Assembly: GCA_035478795.1 (NCBI GenBank)
Contig: DATIJJ010000051.1
Location: 1-12,938, forward strand
DNA length: 12,938 nucleotides
Source of the DNA: DATIJJ01 sp035478795
Lineage (GTDB): Bacteria > Pseudomonadota > Gammaproteobacteria > DSM-16500
Direction of reading: 5' to 3'
Shown here piece by piece: positions 12,913 through 12,938 of this stretch (position 1 is the stretch's first letter; each line of letters opens with the position of its first letter). A program made the translations under genes and the position numbers. Below the pieces are notes generated by a model. The model saw only the letters and a list, made by a program, of their open reading frames with translations, was not told the origin of the DNA and did not search any database.

Positions 12913-12938
12913 ACTGTTTCACTTATAACAAATTCATC

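Overview
The window looks like a chromosomal stretch of an AT-rich gammaproteobacterium. Gram-negative markers are an OmpP1/FadL-type outer-membrane protein, several Sec signal peptides, and trmL, ychJ-like and ratA-like housekeeping genes. An ankyrin-like helical protein, small exported orphans and short-gene density suggest Legionellales (Legionella, Coxiella or Aquicella relatives). That placement is an impression from protein style, not a proof. Genes are mostly short, single or paired transcription units, with palindromes at many 3' ends.

Left part (1-2430): an edge-truncated helical protein on the minus strand diverges from a MerR-type regulator with a TipAS drug-sensing domain. A small membrane peptide gene converges on the regulator, with a GGGGTCA...TGACCCC palindrome between them. 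Next come a possible 45-codon ORF, the tRNA 2'-O-methyltransferase gene trmL, and a 141-bp element bounded by perfect 16-bp inverted repeats that begin with the same GGGGTCA core.

Middle part (2436-5442): an orphan protein with an internal repeat and a small exported protein are transcribed divergently from overlapping promoters. The exported-protein gene converges on dipZ (CcdA-like membrane domain, thioredoxin domain and C-terminal beta domain) across a 22-bp perfect palindrome. Just upstream of dipZ on the same strand lies a tiny exported, cysteine-, tyrosine- and tryptophan-rich peptide, a possible substrate or partner in the same oxidoreductive envelope pathway.

Right-centre (5587-9862): a secreted right-handed beta-helix protein is divergent, from back-to-back promoters, to a two-gene unit encoding an ankyrin-like helical protein and a FadL-family outer-membrane channel. 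This may be an envelope or surface module.

Right part (10040-12938): the first 86 codons of a RhuM-type gene are joined in frame to a cysteine-containing protein that retains a signal-peptide-like segment, an apparent recombination product. A YchJ-like zinc-site protein lacking the C-terminal SEC-C motif follows. Then comes a probable operon of a TMEM175/DUF1211-type channel and a RatA/Coq10-like lipid-binding protein, and last a small orphan ORF. No rRNA, tRNA, CRISPR array or intact transposase was seen. I did not find a clear new multi-gene system. The best leads are the GGGGTCA palindrome family, the RhuM fusion, and the dipZ/Cys-rich peptide pair.
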